From: Paenibacillus sp. | Lineage (GTDB): Bacteria; Bacillota; Bacilli; Paenibacillales; YIM-B00363 | DNA length: 62,157 nt | Assembly: GCF_031177825.1 (NCBI RefSeq) | Contig: NZ_JAPSKE010000026.1 | Span: 1 to 62,157, forward strand | Direction of reading: 5' to 3' | In this document: positions 43,165 to 51,000 of the stretch, piece by piece | Numbering within the stretch: position 1 is the first letter of the stretch | How the letters are laid out: the number at the start of each line of letters is the position of its first letter | The notes under the pieces: generated by a model | The model's database searches: none | Seen by the model: the letters and a program-made list of their open reading frames with translations, nothing else | Told to the model about the DNA's origin: nothing | Translations under genes and position numbers: made by a program

Positions 43165-43238
43165 ATGGCTCGTTCGAACTGTGGTATCATAGGGGCAGCG
43201 CGGCATTTTCGAAATTAGAAGGAAAAAGGTGTGAACGC

Positions 43239-44153
43239 ATGACGACCGAAACGAAACCGTACAGAGTCTTGCTCTACTATAAATATGTAACGATCGAGAA
43301 CTACGAAGAATTCGCGAAGGAGCACTTGGCTTACTGCAAGGAGCTCGGCGTGAAGGGGCGCATTCTCGTCGCTCGCGAAGGCATTAACGGCACGCTGTCC
43401 GGCACGGTAGAACAGACGCAGGCGTATATGGACCATATGCATGCCCATCCGCTGTTCCAAGGCATGATCTTCAAGGTGGACGAGGCGGACGGGCACGCGT
43501 TCAAGAAAATCTTCGTCCGCCCGCGCCCCGAGCTGGTGACGTTCCGGTTAGAGGACGATATCAACCCGAACGAGCTGACGGGCAAGCGGCTGAAGCCGAA
43601 GGAGTTCATGGAGGCGCTGCAGCAAGAGGACGTCATCGTGCTCGACGGGCGCAACGATTACGAATTCGACGTCGGCCATTTCCGCGGCGCGATTCGTCCG
43701 GAGGTCGAGTCGTTCCGGGAGTTCCCGGAGTGGATTCGGGAGAACTTGGCGCAGTTCAAGGACAAGAAGGTGCTGACGTATTGCACGGGCGGCATTCGCT
43801 GCGAGAAGCTGTCGGGCTTCTTGATCCGCGAGGGCTTCAAAGACGTCAGCCAGCTGGATGGCGGCATCGTGACGTACGGCAAGGATCCGGAGGTGCAAGG
43901 CCGACTCTGGGACGGCAAGCTGTACGTGTTCGACGAGCGCATCACGGTACGCGTGAACCAGACCGACGAGGAGACGGTCGTCGGCAAGTGCCTCCACTGC
44001 GGCACGCCGTCGGAGAAGTACATCAACTGCACGTACGATTTCTGCCACAATCATCATATCGTGTGCGAGGCTTGCGAAGAGGCGAAAGGCGGATACTGCT
44101 CCGAAGTTTGCGAGGAGAAGGACGCGGCGCTGCAAGCGACGAGAGCGAATTAA
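43239..44153 (+). CDS. trhO: tRNA uridine(34) hydroxylase TrhO (YceA/UPF0176 type)
   Basis: 304 residues. N-terminal ferredoxin-like domain (YRVLLYYKYVTIENYEEFAKEHLAYCKELGVKGRILVAREGINGTLSG), rhodanese domain with active Cys in VLTYCTGGIRCEKLSG, and a C-terminal Cys-rich zinc-type module (CLHCGTPSEKYINCTYDFCHNHHIVCEAC). The family hydroxylates wobble uridine, the first step of mo5U/cmo5U-type modification. ATG at 43239 follows AAAAAGGTGTGAACGC; earlier in-frame codons are not used. Confidence 0.92.
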   Translation: MTTETKPYRVLLYYKYVTIENYEEFAKEHLAYCKELGVKGRILVAREGINGTLSGTVEQTQAYMDHMHAHPLFQGMIFKVDEADGHAFKKIFVRPRPELVTFRLEDDINPNELTGKRLKPKEFMEALQQEDVIVLDGRNDYEFDVGHFRGAIRPEVESFREFPEWIRENLAQFKDKKVLTYCTGGIRCEKLSGFLIREGFKDVSQLDGGIVTYGKDPEVQGRLWDGKLYVFDERITVRVNQTDEETVVGKCLHCGTPSEKYINCTYDFCHNHHIVCEACEEAKGGYCSEVCEEKDAALQATRAN

Positions 44154-44160
44154 GAAACAA

Positions 44161-44210
44161 AAGGGGTCGCACCCTCAAGTAGAAGCATTCTACTCGAGGG
44201 GCGGCCCCTT
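44161..44210 (+). terminator. Hairpin after trhO
   Basis: AAGGGG-CGC-CCTC-AGTAGAA pairs with TTCTACT-GAGG-GCG-CCCCTT; the tail CCTGGTTTTC is weak. Confidence 0.65.
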
Positions 44211-44226
44211 CCTGGTTTTCGCCGAC

Positions 44227-45228
44227 TTACAACGTCCCTCCCGTACGCCGACGATGCGGTTCGGCGGATACCGGCGTCGCGGGCGGCATCCGCTGCGTCC
44301 GCTCCCGGCTCAGCAGACGGCCGAAGAACGAGGCGAGCGACTGCTGGAACAGCATGCCGAGCACGACGGGCACGGCGACCGGCGGGGCGAAGTACGTCAC
44401 CGCCAGCACCGCTCCCGCGCTAATGTTGCGCATGCCGCCGTTCAGCGTCAGCGCGACGACCGTCCCCCGATCGACCTTCAGCCACCGCCCGGCCAGCCAG
44501 CCGAGCCCGTAGCCCGCCGCCGCCAGCGCGAGCACCGTTCCCGCGATGCCGAGCAGCCGGACGTCGACGCGCTGCAGGTACGGCGCGACGACCGAAGCGT
44601 TGATGGCGACGACGACGCCCATCGCCACCTTCGAGAACGGGCTGAGGCGCGGGCCCCAGACTTCCTTGACGCGCCCCCGCGTCCACTGATGGAGCGCCAT
44701 GCCGAGCAGCGACGGCAGCACGATCATCCAGAACAGCCCCTGCATCATCGCGGCCGTATCCATCTGCACCTTCGCCCCGATCAAATACGAAACCGTGTGC
44801 GGCACGACGAACGGCGCCAGCATCGTGTCGACCAAAATGATGGAGAGCGTCAACGGCGTATTCCCTTTCAGAATAGCGACCCAGACGAAGCTGGTGATGC
44901 CGGTCGGGATCGCCGCGGCGACGACGAGGCCGGTAATCGTATACGCGTCGTTCGGGTATAACGCATGCCCGACGGCGAGCGCCAGCAGCGGCATCGCCGC
45001 GTGAAGGATGCCGAGCGTGACGAATAGGGGCGTCGGATGGGCGAGCACGCCCACGAACTGCTTCAAGCTCATGCCGATGCTGCCCGAGAACGTCATGAAC
45101 GCGAAGATCCAAGGCGTCCACTCCCGATAGCCCGATAAGTAGCCTCCTAAGAGGACGCCGATACAGACGCTGACCGGCGTAATCAGCGGGAGCGCCTTCT
45201 CCAATCCCGCATTGATTCGTGCCAACAT
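44227..45228 (-). CDS. Bile acid:sodium symporter (BASS) family transporter
   Basis: 333 residues with about nine to ten hydrophobic segments (PLITPVSVCIGVLLGGYLSG; AAMPLLALAVGHALYP; GLVVAAAIPTGITSFVWVAILKGN; FWMIVLPSLLGMALH). The IPTGITSF segment and GGMRNISAGAVLAVTYF are typical of the SBF/BASS superfamily. In bacteria these carry organic acids or vitamins such as pantothenate, and rarely bile acids; the substrate is unknown. Divergent from chrA across 136 bases. Confidence 0.87.
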   Translation of the reverse strand: MLARINAGLEKALPLITPVSVCIGVLLGGYLSGYREWTPWIFAFMTFSGSIGMSLKQFVGVLAHPTPLFVTLGILHAAMPLLALAVGHALYPNDAYTITGLVVAAAIPTGITSFVWVAILKGNTPLTLSIILVDTMLAPFVVPHTVSYLIGAKVQMDTAAMMQGLFWMIVLPSLLGMALHQWTRGRVKEVWGPRLSPFSKVAMGVVVAINASVVAPYLQRVDVRLLGIAGTVLALAAAGYGLGWLAGRWLKVDRGTVVALTLNGGMRNISAGAVLAVTYFAPPVAVPVVLGMLFQQSLASFFGRLLSRERTQRMPPATPVSAEPHRRRTGGTL

Positions 45229-45364
45229 ATCGCGAACGCCTTCTTTTTCCGTTGTTGTCCCCTAATCGTAATCATCGCCCGCCGCGCCGTCAATGGTTTT
45301 TACCCTCGCTTTACACATGAATTCCGGCGGTATGCTAGAATGCTTCTGAGAGGATGGGATTCGG

Positions 45365-46546
45365 ATGAAACACGGTTGGCTGCAGTCGTTCGCGACCGCG
45401 CTGAAGCTGGGGCTGCTCTCGTTCGGGGGGCCTACGGCGCATATCGGATATTTTCGGGAAGAGTACGTGAATCGGAAAAGGTGGCTCGACGACCGCAGCT
45501 TCGCCGACTTGGTGGCGCTCTGTCAGCTGCTTCCGGGACCGGCGAGCAGCCAGGTCGGCATCGCGATCGGCTGGATGCGCGCCGGCTGGCTCGGCTCCCT
45601 CGCCGCATGGATCGGCTTCACGCTGCCGTCCGCGGCGATTCTCGCCGCCTTCGCCTGGGTGCGGTCGTCCGTTCCGGGAGCGGCGGACGCCGGCTGGCTT
45701 CGCGGCCTCGAGCTGGCGGCGGTCGCGATCGTGGCATCCGCCGTGCTCGGCATGGGCCGCACGCTGGCCCCGGACAAGCCGCGCGTCGCGATTCTCGTCG
45801 CGACCGCGGCCGCCGTGCTGCTGCTGCCGTACGCCTGGACGCAGGTCGCGGCTATCGCGGCCGCCGGCGCGGTCGGCTTCGCGCTGAAGCGCGGCGCGCC
45901 TCCCGCCGCCGAGGCGCAGCCTCCCGCCGCGGCGGCGGGCGGTCGCTCCGGCGCGACAGCGCTGCTGCTCCTCTTCGCCGCGCTGCTCGTCGGGCTCCCG
46001 ATCGCCCGCGAAGCCGGCGCCCTGCCGCCGCTGCTCTCGCTGTTCGAGAGCTTCTACCGCGCCGGGTCGCTCGTCTTCGGCGGCGGCCACGTCGTCCTGC
46101 CGCTGCTCGAGCGCGAGGTCGTGCCGAGCGGCTGGGTATCCGCCGAATCGTTCGCGGCCGGCTACGCGGCGACGCAGGCGATGCCGGGACCGCTGTTCAC
46201 GTTCGCGTCGTATCTCGGCGCCGACTCGCACGGCTGGACCGGCGCGGTCGTCGCCACCGTCGCGATCTTCCTGCCCGGCTACCTGCTCGTCATCGGCGCC
46301 CTGCCGTTCTGGCAGTCGCTTCGCCGCATCGCCGGCGTCGCGCATGTCGTGTACGGCATCAATGCCGCCGTCGTCGGACTTCTGCTCGCGGCGCTGTACG
46401 ATCCGCTCTTCACGGGCGCCGTGACGTCGTCCGCCGACTTCGCGATCGCCGCGGCGCTTTACGCCTTGCTCGCCTTCTGGAAGCTGCCGCCTTGGGCGCT
46501 GGTCGGGATCGCCGCGCTGACCGGCGCGGCCGCCTTCGGTTGGTAA
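45365..46546 (+). CDS. chrA: Chromate transporter, long-chain CHR family
   Basis: 393 residues in two homologous halves. The first half has the LGLLSFGGPTAHIGYFREEYV motif and CQLLPGPASSQVGIAIGW; the second has FGGGHVVLPLLEREVV and ATQAMPGPLFTFASYLG. About ten membrane segments. Family members export chromate or related oxyanions. The ATG follows AGAGGATGGGATTCGG. Whether chromate is the physiological substrate is not shown. Confidence 0.92.
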   Translation: MKHGWLQSFATALKLGLLSFGGPTAHIGYFREEYVNRKRWLDDRSFADLVALCQLLPGPASSQVGIAIGWMRAGWLGSLAAWIGFTLPSAAILAAFAWVRSSVPGAADAGWLRGLELAAVAIVASAVLGMGRTLAPDKPRVAILVATAAAVLLLPYAWTQVAAIAAAGAVGFALKRGAPPAAEAQPPAAAAGGRSGATALLLLFAALLVGLPIAREAGALPPLLSLFESFYRAGSLVFGGGHVVLPLLEREVVPSGWVSAESFAAGYAATQAMPGPLFTFASYLGADSHGWTGAVVATVAIFLPGYLLVIGALPFWQSLRRIAGVAHVVYGINAAVVGLLLAALYDPLFTGAVTSSADFAIAAALYALLAFWKLPPWALVGIAALTGAAAFGW

Positions 46547-46559
46547 CGCGATCGACGGA

Positions 46560-46610
46560 CGAAAAATCGACGCATCGATCCGGGAACCCCGATCGATGCG
46601 TCGATTTTCG
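46560..46610. terminator. Bidirectional terminator between chrA and guaD
   Basis: CGAAAAATCGACGCATCGATC and GATCGATGCGTCGATTTTCG form a 20-bp near-perfect stem; AT-rich ends serve both directions. Confidence 0.85.
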
Positions 46611-46623
46611 TTCGCTATCCATA

Positions 46624-47106
46624 TCAATATTCCACTTTCCGCTCCGACGCGGCCCACGCCTCGAACGGCGCGGTGTACCCCTCCGGCGTAATGCGAACCA
46701 TCGGCAGCCGACGTTCCGCCATCGGCCGCCCCAGTTCGTCGTAAATAAATTTATCGTCGAACGCGATCGCCGCGGCTTCGTCCTTCGTGCCGGCGAAGTA
46801 GACCGCCTTCGGGCGCGCCCAATAGATCGCCCCGATGCACATCGGACACGGCTCGCAGCTCGTGTACAGCTCGCAGTCCTCCAGCTGGAACGATCCCAAG
46901 ACGCGGCACGCCTCGCGAATCGCCTGCACCTCGGCGTGCGCCGTCGGATCGTGCTTCTTCGTCACCTCGTTCACCCCGGTCGCCACGATGCGCCCGTCCT
47001 TCACGATGACGGCGCCGAACGGCCCGCCGTTCCCGCTCGTCACGTTGCGCTCGGCGAGTCGGACCGCTTCTTCCATGTACCTCCGCTGCTCCTCTGTTCC
47101 GTTCAT
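46624..47106 (-). CDS. guaD: Guanine deaminase (nucleoside deaminase family)
   Basis: 160 residues, very like B. subtilis GuaD as remembered: GNGGPFGAVIVKDGRIVATG, zinc ligand and catalytic Glu in DPTAHAEVQAIR, CEPCPMCIGAIYWARPKAVYFAG and the C-terminal swap segment FEAWAASERKVEY. It converts guanine to xanthine. ATG at 47106 (MNGTEEQ) lies 10 bases after the kinase stop, so the two genes are co-transcribed. The functional link is not obvious. Confidence 0.9.
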   Translation of the reverse strand: MNGTEEQRRYMEEAVRLAERNVTSGNGGPFGAVIVKDGRIVATGVNEVTKKHDPTAHAEVQAIREACRVLGSFQLEDCELYTSCEPCPMCIGAIYWARPKAVYFAGTKDEAAAIAFDDKFIYDELGRPMAERRLPMVRITPEGYTAPFEAWAASERKVEY

Positions 47107-47116
47107 GATATCCCCC

Positions 47117-48307
47117 CTAGGTTTCAATGATCGGCAGCCGAATGTCCACCTTCGTGCCGACGCCCTCCTCGCTCTCGATCGCGAGGCGTCCGCCGTGCTG
47201 CTCGATGATATTGAGGCTGATCATCAGCCCGAGTCCGGTGCCGTTCTCCTTCGTCGTGAAGAACGCCTGGCCGAGCTTCGCGAGCTGCTCTTGCGAGATG
47301 CCCACGCCCTGATCCGCGACGCTCACTCTCACGAAGGCGCCCTCGCGTTCCAACGCAATCGTCAAGTCCCCCCCGTTCGGCATCGCTTCGACGGCGTTCT
47401 TCAACACGTTCAAGAACACCTGCTTGATCTTCGTCTCCTCGCAGCGTACGACGACGCCGTCCGCGCCGGGCCGGACGAGCGTCACGATCTGCACGTTGTA
47501 CAAGATCGCTTGCGTGTTGACGAGCGTTAGGATCGCCTCGAGCAGAGGCATTAACGCTTTATTTTCGAAATCGAGCGCCTTCGGCTTCCCGAGCAACAGC
47601 AGCTCGCTCGTGATCGCGTGAATGCGGTCGATCTCCGAAAGCATGATCTGCGTATAGTACGTCGGGTGATTCTTGTGGGACAGCTGCATAAAACCCTTCA
47701 GGCTCGTAAGCGGATTGCGAATCTCATGCGCGATCCCGGCCGCCAGCTCGCCGACGACGGCCAGCTTCTCCGATTGCTGCAGCAGCTCGCGGTTCCGCTT
47801 CATCTCCGAGATGTCCTTCAGGATGCCGTACACGCCGACGATTCGGTTGCCCGACAACACCGGGACGTACGACACTTCGACATCGACGTTCGTCTTGTCC
47901 TTGCAGACGCAGACGGAGTCGAAGTGCTGCGGGCGTCCCTCCGCGGCCATCGCGAACGCCTCGCGGGCCCGGGGACGCCAATGCTCGGGGAACCAAGCGT
48001 CGAACGGCATGCCCTGCAGCTCGCCCTTCGAATATCCGGTGAGCCGTTCGCTCTGCTCGTTCATATCCATCGACTGCCCTTGAAGCGAGTACAAGCTTAC
48101 GGCTTCCCGCGTGAATCGCATCAGCCCCCGTTCCGCCGTCCGAATGTCTCGATAGAGCTTGCGCATCGCCAGGCCGAAGATGACGAAGAGAACGGCGTTC
48201 GATCCCCCGATCCACACGTACCGCGCGGGCCCGATCAATACGCTGCTGAGCCACCAGTCGATCGCAAGGGCGACCGACGCCACGCCGACGTACGCGACCG
48301 TTCTCAT
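47117..48307 (-). CDS. Membrane PAS sensor histidine kinase, sporulation-kinase-like
   Basis: 396 residues. Two N-terminal membrane helices (about 4-25 and 31-48) with hardly any outside loop, one PAS domain (about 65-175, ending VYGILKDISEMKR), HisKA with IAHEIRNPLTSLKGFMQL, and HATPase (NVLKNAVEAMPNG, VADQGVGISQ, NGTGLGLMIS). The H-box matches the KinB/KinE type. Orphan: no response regulator nearby, and a DUF2294 gene lies 115 bases upstream. ATG at 48307 follows AGGTGATTGGGA. Confidence 0.88.
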   Translation of the reverse strand: MRTVAYVGVASVALAIDWWLSSVLIGPARYVWIGGSNAVLFVIFGLAMRKLYRDIRTAERGLMRFTREAVSLYSLQGQSMDMNEQSERLTGYSKGELQGMPFDAWFPEHWRPRAREAFAMAAEGRPQHFDSVCVCKDKTNVDVEVSYVPVLSGNRIVGVYGILKDISEMKRNRELLQQSEKLAVVGELAAGIAHEIRNPLTSLKGFMQLSHKNHPTYYTQIMLSEIDRIHAITSELLLLGKPKALDFENKALMPLLEAILTLVNTQAILYNVQIVTLVRPGADGVVVRCEETKIKQVFLNVLKNAVEAMPNGGDLTIALEREGAFVRVSVADQGVGISQEQLAKLGQAFFTTKENGTGLGLMISLNIIEQHGGRLAIESEEGVGTKVDIRLPIIET

Positions 48308-48422
48308 TCCCAATCACCTGCCTTCCGGTTCCTCGGAACATAAAGAAGACCTAACTCCCGTTTAGAAAGCTAGGCCATGATCAGACGGCATCCAACGGAT
48401 GTTTCTCTCATTTACCGTTCCC

Positions 48423-49256
48423 TTATTTCAATTGAAAACAGACGATCCCTTCGTCGTTCAGGAAGTTCCAGTCGACGAATACGTTCTCGAGCGGCCCTCC
48501 CAGGAGGCGGGCAAAAACCGGGCTTTGTTGAAAGTGCTCCTTCTCCAGTCGATCCTTGGCGATGCGCAGTTCCCTGTCAAAGCCGCGCCCGAGAAGGGCT
48601 TTCTCGATCGGGATCAGGATCCCGACGCGGAGGACGACGACCAGCTTCGGCGTAATCGCATGGATATCCACCCCTTCGGGCACCTTCTGTACGTACCCGC
48701 TGATGCGGTTCACTTCCTCGCGGAACGCCTCGACGTCCATCGCGGTGCGCAGCGGCGGCAGGTCGACCGTCCGCGCGAAAGGCAGCTCCTTCCCGAACAC
48801 GGCGATGACGACGCCCGCGTTATTGGAGTAGTTCCAATCGTGATAGAAGCGATCGACTTCGACGCCGAGCGATACGCTGATTACGCCCTTGAGCTCGGGA
48901 AGCATCGAAGAGACGATAATCGACCGCGTCGTGTCGACGCTGTCTTCCTTGTTGTGCTGTAGCAGCACTTCCTCCATCGGGGAGAGAAATCCCCGGATCG
49001 TGATCACCAAAAACCGGCTGCCGGCCGACGCGAAGCATGCCTCCGGGCCGCGCCCGAACTTCTGCCGCAGCAGCTTACTGACATAGCTGCTAATCTTCTT
49101 CAATTCCTCTTGAATCATCATGTCCGCTCGCTTCACCGAATCCTCTTGGTCTGTTTCCATTCCAGATGAATCAGCGACTTCCATGACGCCAATCATGTTC
49201 ATATTAGCATATTTTAGTACATCCGGGAAGTCGTGCGCGCTCCGGCGCGTCGGCAT
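48423..49256 (-). CDS. Tandem DUF2294 (MpsC-type) protein
   Basis: 277 residues with two DUF2294-like units. Unit 1 (about 47-160): ELKKISSYVSKLLRQKFGRGPEACF, ITIRGFLSPMEEVLL, VDRFYHDWNYSNNAGVVIAVF. Unit 2 (about 173-277): FREEVNRISGYVQK, VVVLRVGILIPIEKALLG, NVFVDWNFLNDEGIVCFQL. Both end in the same DWN-x4-5-G-x-V pattern, so this is an internal duplication; most members have one unit. Relatives (B. subtilis YbcI) accompany NdhF/DUF2309 bicarbonate or ion systems, which are absent here. ATG at 49256 follows GCGGAGGAACGGGT; the longer frame overlaps uvsE. Confidence 0.8.
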   Translation of the reverse strand: MPTRRSAHDFPDVLKYANMNMIGVMEVADSSGMETDQEDSVKRADMMIQEELKKISSYVSKLLRQKFGRGPEACFASAGSRFLVITIRGFLSPMEEVLLQHNKEDSVDTTRSIIVSSMLPELKGVISVSLGVEVDRFYHDWNYSNNAGVVIAVFGKELPFARTVDLPPLRTAMDVEAFREEVNRISGYVQKVPEGVDIHAITPKLVVVLRVGILIPIEKALLGRGFDRELRIAKDRLEKEHFQQSPVFARLLGGPLENVFVDWNFLNDEGIVCFQLK

Positions 49257-49276
49257 ACCCGTTCCTCCGCGGCGCC

Positions 49277-50224
49277 TCACCATTGCAATACCGCCCCCTC
49301 TATTCGTTTGATCCCTCGAATGCCGGCCAATTCCTCCGCGAGACGGAAGCATGCGAGATCCTTCCGCTTCGCCTCCACCATGACGTCGATCCGCGGCAAT
49401 CCCGCCTCGCGGCATCCCTTGAGGAACGCGGCGACCGGCCCCGCCTCCACGTCGTCCGCATGCGAGCGAAACTCCTTCTCGGACTTCGGCGACGAGACGT
49501 GAATTTTCATCGGCCGCCCGCCCCAGCTGGCCGCGACGCGGGAGAGATACTCGAGCGGCGGCGAGGGCGACGGGTTGCACGCGTCGTGATGCAGATCGAG
49601 CATCATCGGCTGCCCGGCGCGCTCGCAGACGGCTAGCGTCTCCTCGAGCGTGTACGTCTTGTCGTCGTTCTCGAACGTCAATCGAGCGCGGATCCGTTCC
49701 GGCACCCGCGGCAGCTGCTCGTGCAGCCGCTCGATCGCGGACGGCTTGTCCCCGTAGACGCCGCCGATATGGATGTTGACGATATGCTCCTCATCGAGCC
49801 CCATCCCCTCGAGAATCGCGGCATGGTATTCCAGGTCGCGGATCGCCGCCGCGACGACCGCGTCGCTGCCGTTCAGCAGCGTGAACTGGTTCGGGTGCAT
49901 CGACAGCCGCATCCGCTCCTTGCGCGCGAAGGCGCCCAGTTCGGCGAGCGTAACGCCGAATCGCTCTCGGACGTCGAGCTCGACGTCCGGATGCGTCGCG
50001 AGCGGCACGAGCGCCGAGCTCAGCCGGAACAGCCGCACGCCGTGGGCGGCGTTATAGTAGAGGATGCGCCGCGTCGCCTCCAGATTGTTCCGGGCGACCT
50101 GCAACAGCCGCTCCGTCGCCTCTTCCCTCGGGAGCGCGCCGAAGCGCTTATAAGTGAACGTGGAGCTCGGCGTGTTATGGAAGAGGGCGAGCGCCGTCGA
50201 CACGTAACCGAGACGTATTTCCAT
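49277..50224 (-). CDS. uvsE: UV DNA damage endonuclease UvsE
   Basis: A 315-residue TIM-barrel UVDE enzyme that nicks 5' to UV photoproducts. Family features: IRLGYVSTALAL, VRLFRLSSALVPLATHP, RLSMHPNQFTLLN, FENDDKTYTLEE, MMLDLHHDACNP, IHVSSPKSEKEFRSHAD, VMVEAKRKDLAC, with the expected metal His/Glu/Asp ligands. ATG at 50224 after GGAGGACGCTGACGTC. Followed after 20 bases by the DUF2294 gene. Fits a spore former exposed to UV. Confidence 0.94.
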   Translation of the reverse strand: MEIRLGYVSTALALFHNTPSSTFTYKRFGALPREEATERLLQVARNNLEATRRILYYNAAHGVRLFRLSSALVPLATHPDVELDVRERFGVTLAELGAFARKERMRLSMHPNQFTLLNGSDAVVAAAIRDLEYHAAILEGMGLDEEHIVNIHIGGVYGDKPSAIERLHEQLPRVPERIRARLTFENDDKTYTLEETLAVCERAGQPMMLDLHHDACNPSPSPPLEYLSRVAASWGGRPMKIHVSSPKSEKEFRSHADDVEAGPVAAFLKGCREAGLPRIDVMVEAKRKDLACFRLAEELAGIRGIKRIEGAVLQW

Positions 50225-50297
50225 GACGTCAGCGTCCTCCGTCGACCGTTGTACCATTACTTTTCCCAGAATCGAACAATTCACCCAAAACGACGAC

Positions 50298-50328
50298 GAG
50301 CCGGCCCGGGATATTCCCGGACCGGCTC
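50298..50328 (-). terminator. Hairpin after the ctaM-like gene
   Basis: GAGCCGG-CCGGGA and TCCCGG-CCGGCTC stem; minus-strand tail GTCGTCGTTTTGG is only moderately T-rich. Confidence 0.65.
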
Positions 50329-50342
50329 GAAACGCGCCTTCG

Positions 50343-50876
50343 TTATGCGTAATACGGCGAAATCATCAGGTAGACGACAACGCCCGTCAAGCTGACGTAC
50401 AACCAGATCGGCATCGTCCACCGCGCGATCTTGCGATGCTTCGCCGTCTGATTCGTCAATCCGCGCGCCGTCGTCACGAGCGCCAGCGGCACGATGGCGA
50501 TGGCGAGCAAAATGTGCGTGATCAGGATGAAGAAGTATACGTACCGAAGCGCGCCTTCGCCGCCGTACGCCGTCGATTCCGTCGCGTAATGGTACGTCAC
50601 GTACGACAGCAGGAACAGCGTCGTCGACGCGAACGCCGCGAAGATGAAATTGCGATGCATCCGGATATTGCGCTGCGTAATGAAGAAGAGCGCCGCCAGC
50701 AGGAAGACGAAGGTGAAGCTGTTGAAGATCGCGTTCAGCATCGGAAGGATCGTCCAGTCGATATGATCGAGCCCCTCGGCCTCCGGCAGGAAAAACAGGA
50801 TCGCCACGAGCGCGTTGATCACGATGGACAGCGTCACGATGAGAGGGGTATAGTTCCGTTCTTGAGTCGGTGCCAC
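50343..50876 (-). CDS. DUF420 membrane protein, CtaM/YozB-like
   Basis: 177 residues with five hydrophobic segments (LIVTLSIVINALVAILFFLP; LPMLNAIFNSFTFVFLLAALFFI; FIFAAFASTTLFLLSYVTYHY; YVYFFILITHILLAIAIVPLAL; WTMPIWLYVSLTGVVVYLM). Histidines inside or near helices (MHRNF, YVTYHYAT, ITHILLA) are the DUF420 pattern. CtaM is needed to mature haem A-type terminal oxidases; other cta genes are not in the window. ATG at 50876 begins MAPTQERN. Confidence 0.84.
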   Translation of the reverse strand: MAPTQERNYTPLIVTLSIVINALVAILFFLPEAEGLDHIDWTILPMLNAIFNSFTFVFLLAALFFITQRNIRMHRNFIFAAFASTTLFLLSYVTYHYATESTAYGGEGALRYVYFFILITHILLAIAIVPLALVTTARGLTNQTAKHRKIARWTMPIWLYVSLTGVVVYLMISPYYA

Positions 50877-51000
50877 TTCAATCCCGTCCTTATCCTTGGA
50901 TTACGTGCTACCCCCATCATAATGAAAACGAACCGCCTCGCGCAAACTCCCGCCCCCGATGTAACCAAACGTTCACACTTCTCCTGCCGCGAATCCCGGT

